Origin: Burkholderia sp. BCC0506
Lineage (GTDB): Bacteria; Pseudomonadota; Gammaproteobacteria; Burkholderiales; Burkholderiaceae
Reading direction: 5' to 3'
DNA: 64,000 bases
Assembly: GCF_902833145.1 (NCBI RefSeq)
Contig: NZ_CADFEN010000006.1
Coordinates: 372,001 to 436,000, forward strand
The notes beneath the pieces were generated by a model that did not search any database, had not been told where the DNA came from, and saw only the letters and a program-made list of their open reading frames with translations. This document shows positions 1 to 9,522 of this stretch, in pieces. Position 1 is the first letter of the stretch, and each line of letters begins with the position of its first letter. The translations under genes and the position numbers were made by a program.

Positions 1-949
1 GCCACGCTTCGCCGGTCCAGCGAAACTGGTCGGTCGCGAGCGCATCGAGCTGCTGCCGAACGAGCGGCACGGCGGCCGGGTGCACGGTCGCGAGCGGCTG
101 CTGCGACTGCGGATCGGACGATGCGGCGGCCAGTTCGGCACGCGCGGGCGTCCAGCGCGGATCGGCGTGCACCGCCAGCGGATCGGCGGCGTCGGGCGAA
201 AACGACGCACCCGGCCGGGCCGCTGCCGGTGCGGCCTGCGCGGGGTCGCGCGCCGGTGCCGGTGCGCCGCCCTGGGCCGGCGGCTGCGCGCTTGCCCGCG
301 CGTCGGCCGGCAGCGGCGGGCGCGGCGCGAGCAGTTCGTCGAGCACGTCGGTCGACTCGTGCGGGACGGCGTCCGGGTCGGCCGGCGCGAGCGCGGTCGC
401 GAGGCGCGCCTGCGGCTCGCGCATCAGCGCCGCGAGCGGACGCTGGCCGGCCAGCCACTGCGCGAGATGGGATTCGTAGAAGAGGCCGCTCTCGCTCACG
501 GCCTGCGCGAGCGCCGCTCGCAGCGCCGCGACCGGCGGCGGCGCGGCCGCGTCGCGCGCCGCCGCGACGGACGACGTTTCAGCGGACGCCGGCGCGGAAG
601 ACGCGGCAGGACCGGACGCGGCCGGCGCCCGCGCGGGCACCGGCGCATCGGTGAGCAGCACGGCGGGATCGGCCAGCAACGGCAGCCGGCCGACGATCGC
701 GGGCGTCGCCTCGCCGCCCGAGCGCGAGATCGCGTCGAGCACGCGCCCGACCTCGGACAGCGCGGTCTGCGTGGAAGCCGGCGGTGCGGCGGGCGGGCTG
801 CCGGCCGGCGGCGCGGACGACGCGCCGGCGCCCGGCGTGCCGACCTGCGAGGTCGCGCCGCCGCCGGCGGGCGCCGATACGGTGCCGGTCAGCAGGCTGT
901 CGAGGCGGCTCGCCAGCAGCGCGGCCGCAACGGAGTCGATACCGGTCAT
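1..949 (-). CDS. FliK-like flagellar hook-length control protein (partial, C-terminus outside window)
   Basis: The reading frame opens with ATG at 949 and stays open to the left edge, so only the first 316 residues or so are visible. The N-terminus reads MTGIDSVAAALLASRLDSLL and is followed by a long Ala/Pro-rich stretch. The last visible residues, around RQQLDALATDQFRWTGEAW, look like the start of the Flg_hook C-terminal domain that FliK proteins use to signal the export gate. It lies 133 bp downstream of fliT on the same strand and probably belongs to the fliS-fliT transcript. It is a second FliK-type protein, because a complete fliK sits at 8119-9495. The function is inferred from the domain start and the context; the decisive C-terminal half is not in the window. 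Confidence 0.75.
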   Translation of the reverse strand, partial: MTGIDSVAAALLASRLDSLLTGTVSAPAGGGATSQVGTPGAGASSAPPAGSPPAAPPASTQTALSEVGRVLDAISRSGGEATPAIVGRLPLLADPAVLLTDAPVPARAPAASGPAASSAPASAETSSVAAARDAAAPPPVAALRAALAQAVSESGLFYESHLAQWLAGQRPLAALMREPQARLATALAPADPDAVPHESTDVLDELLAPRPPLPADARASAQPPAQGGAPAPARDPAQAAPAAARPGASFSPDAADPLAVHADPRWTPARAELAAASSDPQSQQPLATVHPAAVPLVRQQLDALATDQFRWTGEAW

Positions 950-1082
950 GATCGGAGCCTGCTTATCTCAGCCACATCGTTGCGAATCCGGGGCGCGGCA
1001 CGCCGTGCCGCCCGCGGGCCGAGCGCGCGCCGCGGGCGGCGCCGGGCCCGGGCGCCTCGCGCCCGTCACCCGGAACACGGCC

Positions 1083-1415
1083 CTAGCCGCGCGCGCGATA
1101 GAGATCGGTCAATACCTGGGTCGAGCGCCGCGCCTCGAACAGCGCGGACAGCCGCGCGACGTCCGGGCTCGCGAGATCGCGGATCGCGGCGTCATCGGCC
1201 AGGATGCGGCGGATCAGGTCGAGCTTGCGGCCGAGATCCGATTCGTCGAGCGCGACGCCCGGATCGGCCTCCTTCAACGCGTCGACGAGCTGCATGAATT
1301 CGGCCTGCAACCCCGGCAACGCGCTCCAGTCGGCGTCGCGGGCGGCGCACAGCATCCGGCCCGACACGGCGGCGAGCGCCTCGTAACGCGCGAAGTATTC
1401 GGCCTTGTGATTCAT
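1083..1415 (-). CDS. fliT: Flagellar export chaperone FliT
   Basis: This is a 110-residue, mostly helical, acidic protein starting MNHKAEYFARYEAL. FliT proteins are cytoplasmic chaperones for the filament cap FliD and, in enterics, anti-activators of FlhDC. I recognise it from size, helical pattern and its position directly after fliS. The ATG at 1415 overlaps the fliS stop codon as ATGA, so the two are very likely translationally coupled. The frame is open further upstream, but that extension lies inside fliS and is Arg-rich, so it was discarded. FliT sequences are poorly conserved, and synteny carries much of the call. Confidence 0.82.
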   Translation of the reverse strand: MNHKAEYFARYEALAAVSGRMLCAARDADWSALPGLQAEFMQLVDALKEADPGVALDESDLGRKLDLIRRILADDAAIRDLASPDVARLSALFEARRSTQVLTDLYRARG

Positions 1416-1846
1416 CGTGATGCTTCCGCTACCTGTTGCGCGGCCATCCGCGCGACTTCCGGGGCGATGCCCGTCCATGCTTCCTCGAGCGTCGCGAGCA
1501 GGCCGTCGACCTCGACCAGCATCGCGTCGCTCGCCTGCGCGTTCGCTTCCAGCAGGCGCCGGCCGATATACGCATACAGCGCATCGAGCCGGTCGGCGAT
1601 CTCGCCGCCCGCGTCGCGGTTCAGCGACGCCTGCAGGCCGCTCTCGACGATCCGGATCGCCTTGCCGATCGCTTCGCCGCGGCCGGACACGTTGTCCTGC
1701 TGCAAATGCATGCGCGCCAGCGCGATCGCCTGCCGCGCGCCCTGGTACAGCATCGCGATCAGCCGGTGCGGGGAGGCGCCCATCACCCCGGTCTCGACGC
1801 CGACACGCGCGTACGCACTGGCTCCAGCGTGTCCTGGGGAAAACAT
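1412..1846 (-). CDS. fliS: Flagellar export chaperone FliS
   Basis: The 144-residue protein has the FliS pattern: an N-terminal YARVGVETGVMGASPHRLI segment, then a four-helix core including MLYQGARQAIALARMHL and a DRLDALYAYIGRRLLEAN motif. FliS binds the C-terminus of flagellin in the cytoplasm, keeps it unpolymerised and delivers it to the FlhA export gate. It is the first gene after a near-consensus FliA promoter and overlaps fliT by four bases. That fits its role as a late (filament-stage) flagellar gene. Length is normal for the family. Confidence 0.95.
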   Translation of the reverse strand: MFSPGHAGASAYARVGVETGVMGASPHRLIAMLYQGARQAIALARMHLQQDNVSGRGEAIGKAIRIVESGLQASLNRDAGGEIADRLDALYAYIGRRLLEANAQASDAMLVEVDGLLATLEEAWTGIAPEVARMAAQQVAEASR

Positions 1847-1921
1847 GCGCTTCTCCTCGTTATTTGCGTTGGCTATACGGGAGCCGCCGCCGTGCGGTCC
1901 ACGACGCGGCCTTCACCGGAG

Positions 1922-1948
1922 TTATCGGAAGGGATCGGTAAAGCTTTA
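1922..1948 (-). promoter_or_regulatory. FliA (sigma-28) promoter for fliS-fliT
   Basis: Read on the minus strand, TAAAGCTT (1948-1941) is followed by 11 bases and then TCCGATAA (1929-1922). The sigma-28 consensus is TAAAGTTT-N11-GCCGATAA, so 14 of 16 positions match with the exact spacing. It lies 76 bases upstream of the fliS start codon. Late flagellar genes such as fliS and fliT are classic FliA targets. Confidence 0.85.
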
Positions 1949-2058
1949 GGTGCGCGCCGGCTGCCGGCGGGCACGCGATGCCGGCCCGCCGGCCTCATCG
2001 CGCAAGCCCCGCGCCGGCGCCGGACGGTCGCCCCCGGATGCCGGACGCCGGTCAGCCA

Positions 2059-2403
2059 TCACACCGACATCTGCATGATGTCGTTGTAAGCGCTCACCAA
2101 CTTGTTGCGGACCTGGAGCCCGAACTGGAAGCCGATATTGGCTTTCTGCATGTCGACCATCACGTCGTTCAGCGAGATGTTCGGCGCGCCGACCTCGAAC
2201 GCCTTCGCCTCGCCGAGCGCGCGCTGCTGGTCGCCGCTGATCTTGTCGAGCGATGCCTTCATCGCGCTCGCGAACGTGCCGGCCGTCGCCGCGCCCGAGC
2301 CGGCCAGCGCCGCCGTCGGGCTCGCGACGCCGCCGGCGGCCTGCGCGGCCATCGACTGCATCTGTTGCAACACCGAACCGATTCCGCTGACGTTCGCAGT
2401 CAT
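2059..2403 (-). CDS. fliE: Flagellar hook-basal body protein FliE
   Basis: The 114-residue protein ends in the FliE hallmark region: [20 protein letters not shown] followed by a [15 protein letters not shown] tail. FliE is a periplasmic rod component that joins the MS ring to the proximal rod and is among the first proteins exported. The ATG at 2403 was chosen because GGGGAC sits about six bases upstream and because it gives the usual family length; longer in-frame starts would add an unrelated Arg-rich extension. It diverges from fliF across about 250 bp. It is followed on the same strand by fliS, after 212 bp containing the FliA promoter. Confidence 0.95.
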   Translation of the reverse strand: MTANVSGIGSVLQQMQSMAAQAAGGVASPTAALAGSGAATAGTFASAMKASLDKISGDQQRALGEAKAFEVGAPNISLNDVMVDMQKANIGFQFGLQVRNKLVSAYNDIMQMSV

Positions 2404-2651
2404 GCTGTCCCCAGACATAGAGAAGAGACCCGGACGCACCGGGCGACCCGCCGGCGCCGCACCACGCGCACCATGCCGGATCGCGAAAAAGGATAGCAGC
2501 GCGGCGCGCGTCAAAGCCGCGAAAGTACGGGGGAAACCCCGCTCTTTTCGGTCGATCGGAGTGCGCCCCGGATCACGATAATCGCATCGTGTCATTGTCC
2601 GCCCGCTCGTCCGAGCGAGCTCAGTCGTCCCGCTCCGGAGAAACTCGACGC

Positions 2652-4424
2652 ATGGATTCGCAGGCCAACTCGCTGATCAACCCAGACGCCCGCGCGGGCC
2701 TCAGCCCGGCGCCCGGCGCCGCCGCGGCCGCCGCGTTGCCGGGCGCGGGCGGCGCAGGCGCCGACTTCGGGCTGGGCGGCTTCGCGGAACGCATTCCCGG
2801 CATCTCGCGGATGAAGGGCAACCCGAAGCTGCCGTTCGTGATCGCCGTCGCGTTCGCGATCGCCGCGATCACCGCGCTCGTGCTGTGGAGCCGGGCGCCC
2901 GACTACCGCGTGCTGTACAGCAACCTGTCGGACCGCGACGGCGGCGCGATCATCGCCGCGCTCCAGCAGGCAAACGTTCCCTACAAGTTCGCCGACGCCG
3001 GCGGCGCGATCCTCGTGCCGTCGAGCCAGGTGCATGAAACACGCCTGAAGCTCGCCGCGATGGGGCTGCCAAAGGGCGGCTCGGTCGGCTTCGAGCTGAT
3101 GGACAACCAGAAATTCGGCATCAGCCAGTTCGCCGAACAGATCAACTACCAGCGCGCGCTCGAAGGCGAGCTGCAGCGCACGATCGAATCGATCAACGCC
3201 GTGCGCGGCGCGCGCGTGCATCTCGCGATCCCGAAGCCGTCGGTATTCGTGCGCGACAAGGAATCGCCGAGCGCATCGGTGTTCGTCGACCTCTACCCCG
3301 GCCGCGTGCTCGACGAGGGCCAGGTGCAGGCGATCACGCGGATGGTGTCGTCCGGCGTGCCCGACATGCCGGCCAGGAACGTGACGATCGTCGACCAGGA
3401 CGGCAACCTGCTGACCCAGACCGCGTCCGCGTCCGGCCTCGATGCGAGCCAGCTCAAGTACGTGCAGCAGGTCGAGCACAACACGCAGAAGCGCATCGAC
3501 GCGATCCTCGCGCCGATCTTCGGCGCCGGCAACGCACGCTCGCAGGTCAGCGCGGATCTCGATTTCTCGAAGATCGAGCAGACCTCGGAAAGCTACGGCC
3601 CGAACGGCACGCCGCAGCAGGCCGCGATCCGCAGCCAGCAAACCAGCAGCGCGACCGAACTCGCGCAGGGCGGCGCGTCGGGCGTGCCGGGCGCGCTGTC
3701 GAACACGCCGCCGCAGCCGGCCTCCGCGCCGATCGTCGCCGGCAACGGCCAGAACGCGCCGCAGACGACGCCGGTCAGCGACCGCAAGGACCAGACGACC
3801 AACTACGAGCTCGACAAGACGATCCGTCATACCGAACAGCCGATGGGCAGCGTGAAGCGGCTGTCGGTCGCGGTCGTCGTCAACTACCAGCCGGTCGCCG
3901 ACGCGAAGGGCCACGTGACGATGCAGCCGCTGCCGCCCGCGAAGCTCGCGCAGGTCGAGCAGCTCGTGAAGGACGCGATGGGCTACGACGCGAAGCGCGG
4001 CGACTCGGTCAACGTCGTGAACAGCGCGTTCTCGACCGCGAGCGACCCGTACGCCGACCTGCCGTGGTGGCGCCAGCCCGACATGATCGCGATGGCGAAG
4101 GAAGCCGCGAAGTGGCTCGGCATCGCGGCGGCCGCGGCGGCGCTCTACTTCATGTTCGTGCGCCCGGCGATGCGCCGCGCGTTCCCGCCGCCCGAGCCGG
4201 CCGCGCCGGCGCTCGCGGCGCTCGCGGCACCGGAAGACACGGTCGCGCTCGACGGCCTGCCCGCGCCGGACAAGGCGGCGGAGGAACCCGACACGCTGCT
4301 GCTCGGCTTCGAGAACGAGAAGAACCGCTACGAACGCAACCTCGACTACGCGCGCACGATCGCCCGCCAGGATCCGAAGATCGTCGCCACCGTCGTGAAG
4401 AACTGGGTGTCCGATGAACGCTGA
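2652..4424 (+). CDS. fliF: Flagellar MS-ring protein FliF
   Basis: FliF is the inner-membrane ring on which the rest of the basal body assembles. The 590-residue protein has a short cytoplasmic N-terminus, a first membrane helix at about residues 61-79, and the YscJ/FliF ring-building domain beginning [18 protein letters not shown] Pro/Gln/Ala-rich middle follows. A second membrane helix ([15 protein letters not shown]) lies near residue 490, and a C-terminal tail ending [18 protein letters not shown] is where FliG binds. The ATG at 2652 gives [12 protein letters not shown]; an upstream in-frame ATG at 2589 would add 21 unlikely residues. It overlaps fliG by 11 bases and starts the fliFGHIJK operon. 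Confidence 0.97.
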   Translation: MDSQANSLINPDARAGLSPAPGAAAAAALPGAGGAGADFGLGGFAERIPGISRMKGNPKLPFVIAVAFAIAAITALVLWSRAPDYRVLYSNLSDRDGGAIIAALQQANVPYKFADAGGAILVPSSQVHETRLKLAAMGLPKGGSVGFELMDNQKFGISQFAEQINYQRALEGELQRTIESINAVRGARVHLAIPKPSVFVRDKESPSASVFVDLYPGRVLDEGQVQAITRMVSSGVPDMPARNVTIVDQDGNLLTQTASASGLDASQLKYVQQVEHNTQKRIDAILAPIFGAGNARSQVSADLDFSKIEQTSESYGPNGTPQQAAIRSQQTSSATELAQGGASGVPGALSNTPPQPASAPIVAGNGQNAPQTTPVSDRKDQTTNYELDKTIRHTEQPMGSVKRLSVAVVVNYQPVADAKGHVTMQPLPPAKLAQVEQLVKDAMGYDAKRGDSVNVVNSAFSTASDPYADLPWWRQPDMIAMAKEAAKWLGIAAAAAALYFMFVRPAMRRAFPPPEPAAPALAALAAPEDTVALDGLPAPDKAAEEPDTLLLGFENEKNRYERNLDYARTIARQDPKIVATVVKNWVSDER

Positions 4425-5409
4425 AGGCTTGACCAAGAGCGCGCTGCTGCTGATGTCGATCGGCGAGGAAGAGGCCGCGCAGGTATTCAAGTTCCTCGCG
4501 CCGCGCGAGGTCCAGAAGATCGGCGCCGCGATGGCCGCGCTGAAGAACGTCACGCGCGAGCAGGTCGAGGAGGTGCTGCAGGAGTTCGCGAAGGAAGCCG
4601 AGCAGCACACCGCGCTGTCGCTCGATTCGAGCGAGTACATCCGCTCGGTGCTGACCAAGGCGCTCGGCGAGGACAAGGCCGGCGTGCTGATCGACCGCAT
4701 CCTGCAGGGCAGCGACACGAGCGGCATCGAGGGCCTGAAATGGATGGACTCGGGCGCGGTGGCCGAACTGATCAAGAACGAGCATCCGCAGATCATCGCG
4801 ACGATCCTCGTGCACCTCGACCGCGACCAGGCGTCGGAGATCGCGTCGTGCTTCACCGAGCGGCTGCGTAACGACGTGATGCTGCGGATCGCGACGCTCG
4901 ACGGCATCCAGCCGGCCGCGCTGCGCGAGCTCGACGACGTGCTGACGGGCCTGCTGTCCGGCAGCGACAACCTGAAGCGCAGCCCGATGGGCGGCATCCG
5001 CACCGCGGCCGAGATCCTGAACTTCATGACGAGCGTGCACGAGGAAGGCGTGCTCGAAAGCGTGCGCCAGTACGACGCCGATCTCGCGCAGAAGATCGTC
5101 GACCAGATGTTCGTGTTCGAGAACCTGCTCGACCTCGAGGATCGCGCGATCCAGATGGTGTTGAAGGAAGTCGAGTCGGAAACGCTGATCGTCGCGTTGA
5201 AGGGCGCGCCGCCCGCGCTGCGCCAGAAGTTCCTCGCGAACATGTCGCAGCGCGCGGCCGAACTGCTCGCCGAGGATCTCGACGCGCGCGGCCCGGTGCG
5301 CGTGTCCGAAGTCGAGACGCAGCAGCGCCGCATCCTGCAGATCGTGCGCAACCTCGCCGAGAGCGGCCAGATCGCGATCGGCGGCAAGGCGGAAGACGCG
5401 TATGTCTGA
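4414..5409 (+). CDS. fliG: Flagellar motor switch protein FliG
   Basis: FliG is the rotor protein that binds FliF, carries FliM, and contacts the stator MotA through charged C-terminal residues. The 331-residue product has the normal length. It shows the N-terminal FliF-binding part (TKSALLLMSIGEEEAAQVFK), the middle-domain EHPQ motif within EHPQIIATILVHLD, and a C-terminal torque domain with the VFENLLDLEDRAIQMVLKEV helix. It overlaps fliF at its start and fliH at its end, so translation of the three is probably coupled. Confidence 0.98.
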   Translation: MNAEGLTKSALLLMSIGEEEAAQVFKFLAPREVQKIGAAMAALKNVTREQVEEVLQEFAKEAEQHTALSLDSSEYIRSVLTKALGEDKAGVLIDRILQGSDTSGIEGLKWMDSGAVAELIKNEHPQIIATILVHLDRDQASEIASCFTERLRNDVMLRIATLDGIQPAALRELDDVLTGLLSGSDNLKRSPMGGIRTAAEILNFMTSVHEEGVLESVRQYDADLAQKIVDQMFVFENLLDLEDRAIQMVLKEVESETLIVALKGAPPALRQKFLANMSQRAAELLAEDLDARGPVRVSEVETQQRRILQIVRNLAESGQIAIGGKAEDAYV

Positions 5410-6085
5410 TTCGGCGAGCGATCGCGTGGGCACCCTCACCGCGTACCAGCGGTGGGAAATGGCGTCGTTCGACCCGCCGCCCCCGCCGCCGCCGGCCGAC
5501 GACGCGGCGGCGGCCGCCGCCGCGCTCGCCGAGGAACTGCAGCGCGTGCGCGACGCCGCGCACGCCGAAGGCCATGCGGCCGGCCACGTCGAAGGCCAGG
5601 CGCGCGGCTACCAGGCCGGTTTCGAGCAGGGCCGCGAACAGGGTTTCGAGGCCGGCCAGGCCGAAGCGCGCGAACAGGCCGCGCAACTGGCGGCGCTCGC
5701 CGCGTCGTTTCGCGAAGCCGTCTCGAGCGTCGAGCACGATCTCGCGTCCGAGCTCGCGCAGCTCGCGCTCGACATCGCGCAGCAGGTCGTGCGCCAGCAC
5801 GTGAAGCACGATCCGGCCGCGCTGGTCGCCGCCGTGCGCGACGTGCTCGCGGCCGAACCCGCGCTGTCCGGCGCGCCGCATCTCGCGGTGAATCCGGCCG
5901 ACCTGCCCGTCGTCGAAGCGTATCTGCAGGACGACCTCGACACGCTCGGCTGGACCGTGCGCACCGACGCGTCGATCGAACGCGGCGGCTGCCGCGCGCA
6001 CGCCGCGACCGGCGAGGTCGACGCGACGCTGCCCACGCGCTGGCAGCGCGTCGCCGCCGCGATCGGCAAGGTGAGCACGTGGTGA
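5402..6085 (+). CDS. fliH: Flagellar assembly protein FliH (export ATPase regulator)
   Basis: FliH dimerises, binds the export ATPase FliI and anchors it to the C-ring. The 227-residue protein has the diagnostic run of GxxxG-like repeats ([20 protein letters not shown], then [18 protein letters not shown]) in its helical middle. The C-terminal FliH/T3SS-stator domain has helices such as [18 protein letters not shown] proline-rich stretch (PPPPPPP) lies near residue 25. It overlaps fliG by 8 bases and fliI by 4 bases if fliI uses the GTG start. Confidence 0.93.
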   Translation: MSDSASDRVGTLTAYQRWEMASFDPPPPPPPADDAAAAAAALAEELQRVRDAAHAEGHAAGHVEGQARGYQAGFEQGREQGFEAGQAEAREQAAQLAALAASFREAVSSVEHDLASELAQLALDIAQQVVRQHVKHDPAALVAAVRDVLAAEPALSGAPHLAVNPADLPVVEAYLQDDLDTLGWTVRTDASIERGGCRAHAATGEVDATLPTRWQRVAAAIGKVSTW

Positions 6086-7623
6086 CGCGCTCGCCCGACG
6101 CGCTCGCGCACGACGGCATGACGCCGCTCGAACGCGAGCTCGCGCTCGCGTCATTCGGGCCGGCGGCCGCGCACGACCCCGCCGACGACGCCGCGCCGCA
6201 TGCGGCGGCCTCCGCTACCGGCCTCGCCCCGCGCGCGGCGCCCAATCCGCATCTCGCACACTGGCGCACGCACCTGAACGGGCTCGCCGCACGCAGCCAC
6301 CGCGCGCTGCCGCTGCGGCCGTGCGGCCGCCTCACGCGCGCGGCCGGCCTCGTGCTCGAGGCGATCGGGCTGCGCCTGTCGGTCGGCGCCGAATGCACGA
6401 TCGAACTGCCGCCCGGCAGCACGCTGCCGCATGCGGAAGCCGAAGTCGTCGGCTTCGCCGGCGACCGGCTGTTCCTGATGCCGACCACCGACGTCGCGGG
6501 CGTGCTGCCCGGTGCACGCGTGTGGCCGCGCGAAAGCGCGCCCGTCGCCGATCCGCTCGCCGGCGCGAAGCGGCTGCCGGTCGGCTGGGAGATGCTCGGG
6601 CGCGTCGTCGACGCGTCGGGCCGCCCGCTCGACGGCCTCGGCCCGCTCGCGTCGAAAGTCGATGCGCCGCTGTCGGCGCCGTCGATCAACCCGCTCGATC
6701 GCGAGCCGATCCACCACGTGCTCGACGTCGGCGTGCGCGCGATCAACGCGCTGCTCACCGTCGGCCGCGGCCAGCGGATGGGCCTGTTCGCCGGCTCCGG
6801 CGTCGGCAAGTCCGTGCTGCTCGGCACGATGGCGCGCTACACGAGCGCGGAAGTGATCGTGATCGGCCTGATCGGCGAGCGCGGCCGCGAAGTGAAGGAA
6901 TTCATCGAACAGATCCTCGGCGAGGACGGGCTCGCGCGCTCGGTCGTCGTCGCGGCGCCGGCCGACGTGTCGCCGCTGCTGCGGATGCAGGGCGCCGCGT
7001 ACGCGACGTCGCTCGCCGAGTATTTCCGCGACCAGGGCAAGCACGTGCTGCTGCTGATGGATTCGCTCACGCGCTACGCGATGGCGCAGCGCGAGATCGC
7101 GCTGGCGATCGGCGAGCCGCCGGCGACGAAAGGCTATCCGCCGTCGGTGTTCGCGAAGCTGCCCGCGCTCGTCGAGCGCACCGGCAACGGGCCCGAAGGC
7201 GGCGGCTCGATCACCGCGTTCTACACGGTGCTGACCGAAGGCGACGACCAGCAGGACCCGATCGCCGATTCGGCGCGCGCGATCCTCGACGGCCACATCG
7301 TGCTGTCGCGTGCGCTCGCCGAGGCCGGCCACTATCCCGCGATCGACATCGAGGCGTCGATCAGCCGCGCGATGACGGCACTGATCGACGAAACGCATCT
7401 CGACCACGTGCGGCAGTTCAAGCAGATGCTGTCGCGCTATCAGCGCAATCGCGACCTGATCGCGGTGGGCGCCTACGCACCGGGCCGCGACGCGCAGCTC
7501 GACCGCGCGATCGCGCTCTACCCGCGCATCGAGGCGTTCCTGCAGCAGGGCTTTCGCGAATGCGCGCCGTTCGCATCGAGCCTCGCCGCGCTCGATGCGC
7601 TGTTCGACGCTTACGGAGGCTGA
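6082..7623 (+). CDS. fliI: Flagellum-specific export ATPase FliI
   Basis: FliI is the F1-beta-like cytoplasmic ATPase that powers substrate unloading at the flagellar type III export gate. The Walker A motif AGSGVGKS is at about residues 237-244, and the Walker B region is [20 protein letters not shown]. The family's [19 protein letters not shown] follows. I chose GTG at 6082, which overlaps the fliH stop as GTGA and gives 513 residues; ATG at 6118 is the alternative and would remove 12 residues. The N-terminal 80 residues are Ala-rich and variable, as is common in Burkholderia FliI. Confidence 0.95.
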   Translation: MTRSPDALAHDGMTPLERELALASFGPAAAHDPADDAAPHAAASATGLAPRAAPNPHLAHWRTHLNGLAARSHRALPLRPCGRLTRAAGLVLEAIGLRLSVGAECTIELPPGSTLPHAEAEVVGFAGDRLFLMPTTDVAGVLPGARVWPRESAPVADPLAGAKRLPVGWEMLGRVVDASGRPLDGLGPLASKVDAPLSAPSINPLDREPIHHVLDVGVRAINALLTVGRGQRMGLFAGSGVGKSVLLGTMARYTSAEVIVIGLIGERGREVKEFIEQILGEDGLARSVVVAAPADVSPLLRMQGAAYATSLAEYFRDQGKHVLLLMDSLTRYAMAQREIALAIGEPPATKGYPPSVFAKLPALVERTGNGPEGGGSITAFYTVLTEGDDQQDPIADSARAILDGHIVLSRALAEAGHYPAIDIEASISRAMTALIDETHLDHVRQFKQMLSRYQRNRDLIAVGAYAPGRDAQLDRAIALYPRIEAFLQQGFRECAPFASSLAALDALFDAYGG

Positions 7624-7628
7624 TCCCG

Positions 7629-8087
7629 ATGGGCCACGGCTTTCCCCTTCAGCTGCTGCTCGACCGCGCGCAGGAAGATCTCGATTCGGCCGCGAAGCAG
7701 CTCGGCGCCGCGCAGCGCGACCGCACCGCGGCGGCCGAACAGCTCGACGCGCTGCTGCGCTATCGCGACGAATATCACGCGCGCTTCGCGCAATCCGCGC
7801 AGAACGGGATGCCGGCCGGCAACTGGCGCAATTTCCAGGCGTTCATCGACACGCTCGATGCCGCGATCGCGCAGCAGCGCACCGTGCTCGCCGCGGCCGA
7901 AGTGCGCATCGACGAAGCGCGCCCGCACTGGCAGCAGAAGAAACGTACCGTCGGCTCGTATGAAATCCTGCAGGCGCGCGGCGTCGCGCAGGAAGCGCAG
8001 CGCGCCGCGAAGCGCGAACAGCGCGACGCCGACGAACATGCCGCGAAGATCCTGCGCATGCGGGCCGACGCGGCCCGTTCGTCGTAA
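7629..8087 (+). CDS. fliJ: Flagellar export protein FliJ
   Basis: FliJ is a small coiled-coil protein that sits in the centre of the FliI hexamer, like the F1 gamma subunit, and helps the export gate. The 152-residue product is almost entirely helical with heptad-like spacing (LLLDRAQEDLDSAAKQLGAA and later QRAAKREQRDADEHAAKIL). ATG at 7629 begins MGHGFPLQLLLDRA, five bases after the fliI stop. The C-terminus is rich in Lys/Arg and Ala. Sequence conservation in this family is low, so the call leans on length, coiled-coil character and the fliI-fliJ-fliK order. Confidence 0.92.
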   Translation: MGHGFPLQLLLDRAQEDLDSAAKQLGAAQRDRTAAAEQLDALLRYRDEYHARFAQSAQNGMPAGNWRNFQAFIDTLDAAIAQQRTVLAAAEVRIDEARPHWQQKKRTVGSYEILQARGVAQEAQRAAKREQRDADEHAAKILRMRADAARSS

Positions 8088-8118
8088 CCGACCACCGCAT
8101 TCGAACGAGAGAACCGTC

Positions 8119-9495
8119 ATGCCTCCCCTGCCCCTGCTCGGCGCGCTGCTCGACACCGCCGGTGCCGCACTCAAGGCCGCCCGCGGTTCGGGTGCGTCCA
8201 CCGCCGCCAACGATGCGTCGGCCGCCACGAACGCCGTGCCGTTCGCGCAGACGCTCAAGCAAAGCGTCGCCTCGCGTGGCGATACGGCCAACGCCGGCAC
8301 GCCGGACGTGTCGACCAAACAGGCTGCGTCGATACCGGCCGCCGGTGCGAAAACGTCCGGCACGGACGACGACAAGGCGACCGACGACACGACCGCGAAC
8401 GCCGCCACCAACCCCGATGCCGCCGCCCTCGCGGCCGCCGCGGCCGTGCAGGCGCAACTGCAGGCGCGCCCGGACACTGCGACGCCGGCCGACGCGGCGA
8501 GCGCCGCCGCGGCTGTCGCTGCGGCCACGACGCAAAAGACGGCCGTGTCCGGCCAGCCGGACGCCACGGCGGCGCTCACCAACCCTGCGCCGCAGGACGC
8601 GGCCGCCCAACCGACCGCCCCGGCATCGAGCCGCGACGCGCTGCAAGCGGCGCTCGCCAAGCTGACGGGCGGCGCGGGCGCGATAGCGATGCCGGCGAGC
8701 GGCACGACCGCCGCCGCCACGCCGACGGCGCCCGCGGCAGCGACCGCGTCGAACGCCGCCGCGCCGCTGACGCCGAAAGCGCCGACGTTCGACCGCACGC
8801 TCGCCGACGCGAAAGGCGCGCTCGCCACGCAACCGACGCCGACTCAGGTCACGCCGCAAACGCTGCAGGCCGACGCGAACGCGCAATCCGGCGCCCAGCA
8901 CGCGCTCGCGGCGGCCGGCAACGCGACGGACCCGGCCGCCAGCGCGACGCTCGCGGCAGGCGCGACGGCGGCGGCCGCCGCGCAGGCGAACCTGCAGCTG
9001 TCGCCGGCCGCCGGCGCGATCGCCGCCGCCAACGCGCACGTGCTCGCACCGCACGTCGGCACGGCCGACTGGACGGATGCGCTGAGCCAGAAGGTGGTGT
9101 TCCTGTCGAATGCGCACCAGCAGAGCGCCGAGCTGACGCTCAACCCGCCCGATCTCGGGCCGCTGCAGGTCGTGCTGCGCGTCGCGGACAACCATGCGCA
9201 CGCGCTGTTCGTGTCGCAGCACGCGCAGGTGCGCGACGCGGTCGAAGCCGCGCTGCCGAAGCTGCGCGAGGCGATGGAAGCCGGCGGGCTCGGGCTCGGC
9301 AGCGCGACCGTCAGCGACGGCGGCCTCGCTTCGCAGCAACAGCAGCCCAACCCGCAGCAGAGCTTCGCCCACGGCCAGTCGCCGCGGCGCGGGAACGGCG
9401 GACCGTCAGCCGTCGATGCACCCGTCGACGCCGCGCAATCCGCACCGGTCGCCGCGCCCGCGAGCCGCGCCGGCCTCGTCGATACGTTTGCCTGA
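8119..9495 (+). CDS. fliK: Flagellar hook-length control protein FliK
   Basis: FliK is exported during hook growth, measures hook length and switches export specificity to filament proteins. The 458-residue protein has a long low-complexity Ala/Thr/Pro ruler region (residues about 20-310). The compact C-terminal Flg_hook domain contains SAELTLNPPDLGPLQVVLRV, the usual signature. The last 50 residues are Gln/Pro/Ala-rich. The ATG at 8119 follows a GAGAGAAC stretch 31 bases after fliJ. It closes the plus-strand flagellar operon and converges on the GMC oxidoreductase gene with only 27 bases between. Confidence 0.95.
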   Translation: MPPLPLLGALLDTAGAALKAARGSGASTAANDASAATNAVPFAQTLKQSVASRGDTANAGTPDVSTKQAASIPAAGAKTSGTDDDKATDDTTANAATNPDAAALAAAAAVQAQLQARPDTATPADAASAAAAVAAATTQKTAVSGQPDATAALTNPAPQDAAAQPTAPASSRDALQAALAKLTGGAGAIAMPASGTTAAATPTAPAAATASNAAAPLTPKAPTFDRTLADAKGALATQPTPTQVTPQTLQADANAQSGAQHALAAAGNATDPAASATLAAGATAAAAAQANLQLSPAAGAIAAANAHVLAPHVGTADWTDALSQKVVFLSNAHQQSAELTLNPPDLGPLQVVLRVADNHAHALFVSQHAQVRDAVEAALPKLREAMEAGGLGLGSATVSDGGLASQQQQPNPQQSFAHGQSPRRGNGGPSAVDAPVDAAQSAPVAAPASRAGLVDTFA

Positions 9496-9522
9496 GCATG
9501 GGCGCCGCCGTGCGCGCCGCGT

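Noticed and set aside
2592-5387. A 931-codon open frame on the minus strand opposite fliF and fliG
   Set aside because: It is the antisense shadow of two certain genes in high-GC DNA. The product is Arg/His/Leu-rich without domains.
7858-8118. Upstream extension of the fliK frame into fliJ
   Set aside because: The extension overlaps fliJ in another frame. MPPLPLLGALLDT at 8119 is the natural start.
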